DNA from: Tychonema sp. LEGE 07203 | GTDB lineage: Bacteria; Cyanobacteriota; Cyanobacteriia; Cyanobacteriales; Microcoleaceae | Length of the DNA stretch: 53,393 bases | Assembly: GCF_015207285.1 (NCBI RefSeq) | Contig: NZ_JADEXD010000018.1 | Location: 1-53,393 of the forward strand | Reading direction: 5' to 3' | Program-made: the position numbers and the translations under genes | The notes under the pieces: model-generated | Seen by the model: the letters and a program-made list of their open reading frames with translations, nothing else | Databases searched by the model: none | Told to the model about the DNA's origin: nothing | Shown: piece after piece, positions 52,574 to 53,393 of the stretch | Numbering within the stretch: the first letter of the stretch is position 1 | Layout: the number at the start of each line of letters is the position of its first letter

Positions 52574-53393
52574 TTATTTGATGGCGGCATCAATCCACTG
52601 TTTCAAAGTAGCATTAACTTCCTCAATAAGAATTTCATGGGATTTGTGAGTTGCTCTTTCCACAATTTCAACTTTACCTGATTTCAGCGAACGACCTGTA
52701 ACAATGCGATAGGGAATGCCGATTAAATCAGCATCTTTGAATTTAACTCCGGCTCGTTCGTCTCGGTCATCTAGTAATGTTTCAATGCCAGATTGATTGA
52801 GTTCTGCGTAGAGTTTTTCGGCGACTTCTACTTGTTGGGCGTCGGAAATGTTCGGGATGCTAATGATGGCGTGATAGGGCGCGATCGCCACTGGCCAGAT
52901 GATCCCGTCTTTGTCGTAGGATTGTTCTACGGCAGATTGAGCCAGCCGCGACACGCCGACACCGTAGCAGCCCATAATTAAGGGCATTTCTTCCCCTTGT
53001 TCGCTGGTGTAGGTGGCCCCCATTGCTTGCGAGTATTTGGTTCCTAATTGGAAGATGTGGCCGACTTCGATACCTCTGGCGCTTTGCAAGGTTTGTTCGG
53101 GATTGTGCATTGCCCGATCGCCCTTTTTGGCCGTTCTGACACCCACAACCGTTGCTGGTAGCGGAAATTCTTTGTTCCAATTAGCCCCGACAACGTGGTA
53201 TCCTGTCTCGTTAGAACCAGTGACAAAGTTGGTTAGATCGACAGCAGTGCGATCGACCAAACGCAAAAACTTGGGAGATACCCCCCCTTGCCCCCCCTTA
53301 CCAAGGGGGGGAATTGAGTCTTGTTGCTCCCCCTTACCAAGGGGGGGAATTGAGTCTTGTTGCTCCCCCTTACCAAGGGGGGGAATTGAGTCT
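52574..53393 (-). CDS. proS: Prolyl-tRNA synthetase, C-terminal part, with in-frame minisatellite
   Basis: Charges tRNA-Pro; cytoplasmic, class II. The window holds the C-terminal ~273 codons, and the gene continues past the right edge. [32 protein letters not shown] is from the inserted editing domain, [17 protein letters not shown] and [18 protein letters not shown] are the motif-3 region, and the anticodon-binding domain is at the C-terminus. The frame does not start at the TTG near 53266: reading back, it stays open ([10 protein letters not shown]) into a 36-bp tandem repeat coding for a 12-residue unit [12 protein letters not shown]. This unit is absent from the family at this place. Since proS is essential and the frame is kept, the repeat is probably tolerated as a loop in the editing domain. 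Confidence 0.9.
   Translation of the reverse strand, partial: DSIPPLGKGEQQDSIPPLGKGEQQDSIPPLGKGGQGGVSPKFLRLVDRTAVDLTNFVTGSNETGYHVVGANWNKEFPLPATVVGVRTAKKGDRAMHNPEQTLQSARGIEVGHIFQLGTKYSQAMGATYTSEQGEEMPLIMGCYGVGVSRLAQSAVEQSYDKDGIIWPVAIAPYHAIISIPNISDAQQVEVAEKLYAELNQSGIETLLDDRDERAGVKFKDADLIGIPYRIVTGRSLKSGKVEIVERATHKSHEILIEEVNATLKQWIDAAIK
53282..53393. repeat. 36-bp minisatellite inside proS
   Basis: GAATTGAGTC recurs at 53311, 53347 and 53383, an exact 36-bp period; each unit contains CTTACCAAGGGGGGG. It runs off the window edge, so the copy number is unknown. Units differ by one base at most in what is seen. 36 is divisible by 3. Confidence 0.93.

Noticed and set aside
53282-53393. Possible CRISPR array with 36-bp repeats
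   Set aside because: Units follow each other directly with no unique spacers, and they lie within the proS frame.
1-53393. tRNA, rRNA, transposase or phage genes
   Set aside because: None seen in the intergenic regions; no T-loop-like GGTTCGANTCC sequence with a matching acceptor stem and no transposase motif was found by eye.

Overview
The window comes from a filamentous cyanobacterium of the Microcoleus/Oscillatoria/Tychonema type. The evidence is the very frequent GCGATCGC (HIP1) octamer, a Psb35-like small photosystem II assembly protein, a cyanobacterial L28, fused TreS-maltokinase, RppA/RppB regulators, and a heavy load of heptamer (STRR-type) and palindromic dispersed repeats. That lineage assignment is an inference; no rRNA is present. 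I found no tRNA, CRISPR array, transposase or phage gene.

Layout. 1-16 kb is mostly housekeeping and accessory metabolism: an M28 peptidase without its N-terminus, a 5-oxoprolinase/hydantoinase A-B fusion carrying several in-frame repeat insertions, an RNase HI homologue that has lost all of its catalytic residues, a sigma-70-like protein, a [2Fe-2S] ferredoxin, TreS-maltokinase, a Psb35-like protein, a DUF433/DUF5615 toxin-antitoxin pair and ClpB. 15-18 kb holds an MBOAT acyltransferase with a GDSL-type partner, then an 84-bp tandem repeat and glyoxalase I.

18.6-48.2 kb is a metal-homeostasis and signalling island. It contains a cupredoxin, a Cu+ P-type ATPase, an Atx1-like chaperone, CopM (DUF305 x2), a CopB/CusB adaptor with a CusA-type RND pump, HtpG, the RppA/RppB two-component system, a two-domain multicopper oxidase, an EfeO-like lipoprotein with an FTR1 iron permease behind a Fur-like palindrome, an ethylene-receptor-like histidine kinase, a DUF2808 protein, a lipoprotein, a second large histidine kinase, a PepSY protein with a decayed duplicate, two DUF347 membrane proteins, a PAP2 phosphatase and a second OmpR-type two-component system. 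Two short direct-repeat boxes, both with an 11-bp period typical of OmpR/PhoB response regulators, tie this island together. Box A (TTTCAT-N5-TTTCAT) occurs six times and always reads toward a copper or secreted-protein gene, including rppA itself. Box B (TCTTGCCAAGT followed directly by TCTTGACATTT) occurs four times, each at 50-56 bp from a start codon, in front of the second kinase, the decayed copy, the PepSY gene and a DUF347 gene. The kinase at 40334 has both boxes upstream.

48.8-53.4 kb returns to housekeeping: rpmB, a MASE1-PAS-GAF-PAS adenylate cyclase, and the 3' part of proS, which contains an in-frame 36-bp minisatellite running off the window edge.

Best candidates for something undescribed: the Box B unit (kinase, PepSY, DUF347 pair), the Box A regulon, the ethylene-receptor-like kinase with a replaced copper-ligand histidine, the catalytically dead RNase H, and the tolerance of essential genes for in-frame palindromic repeats.
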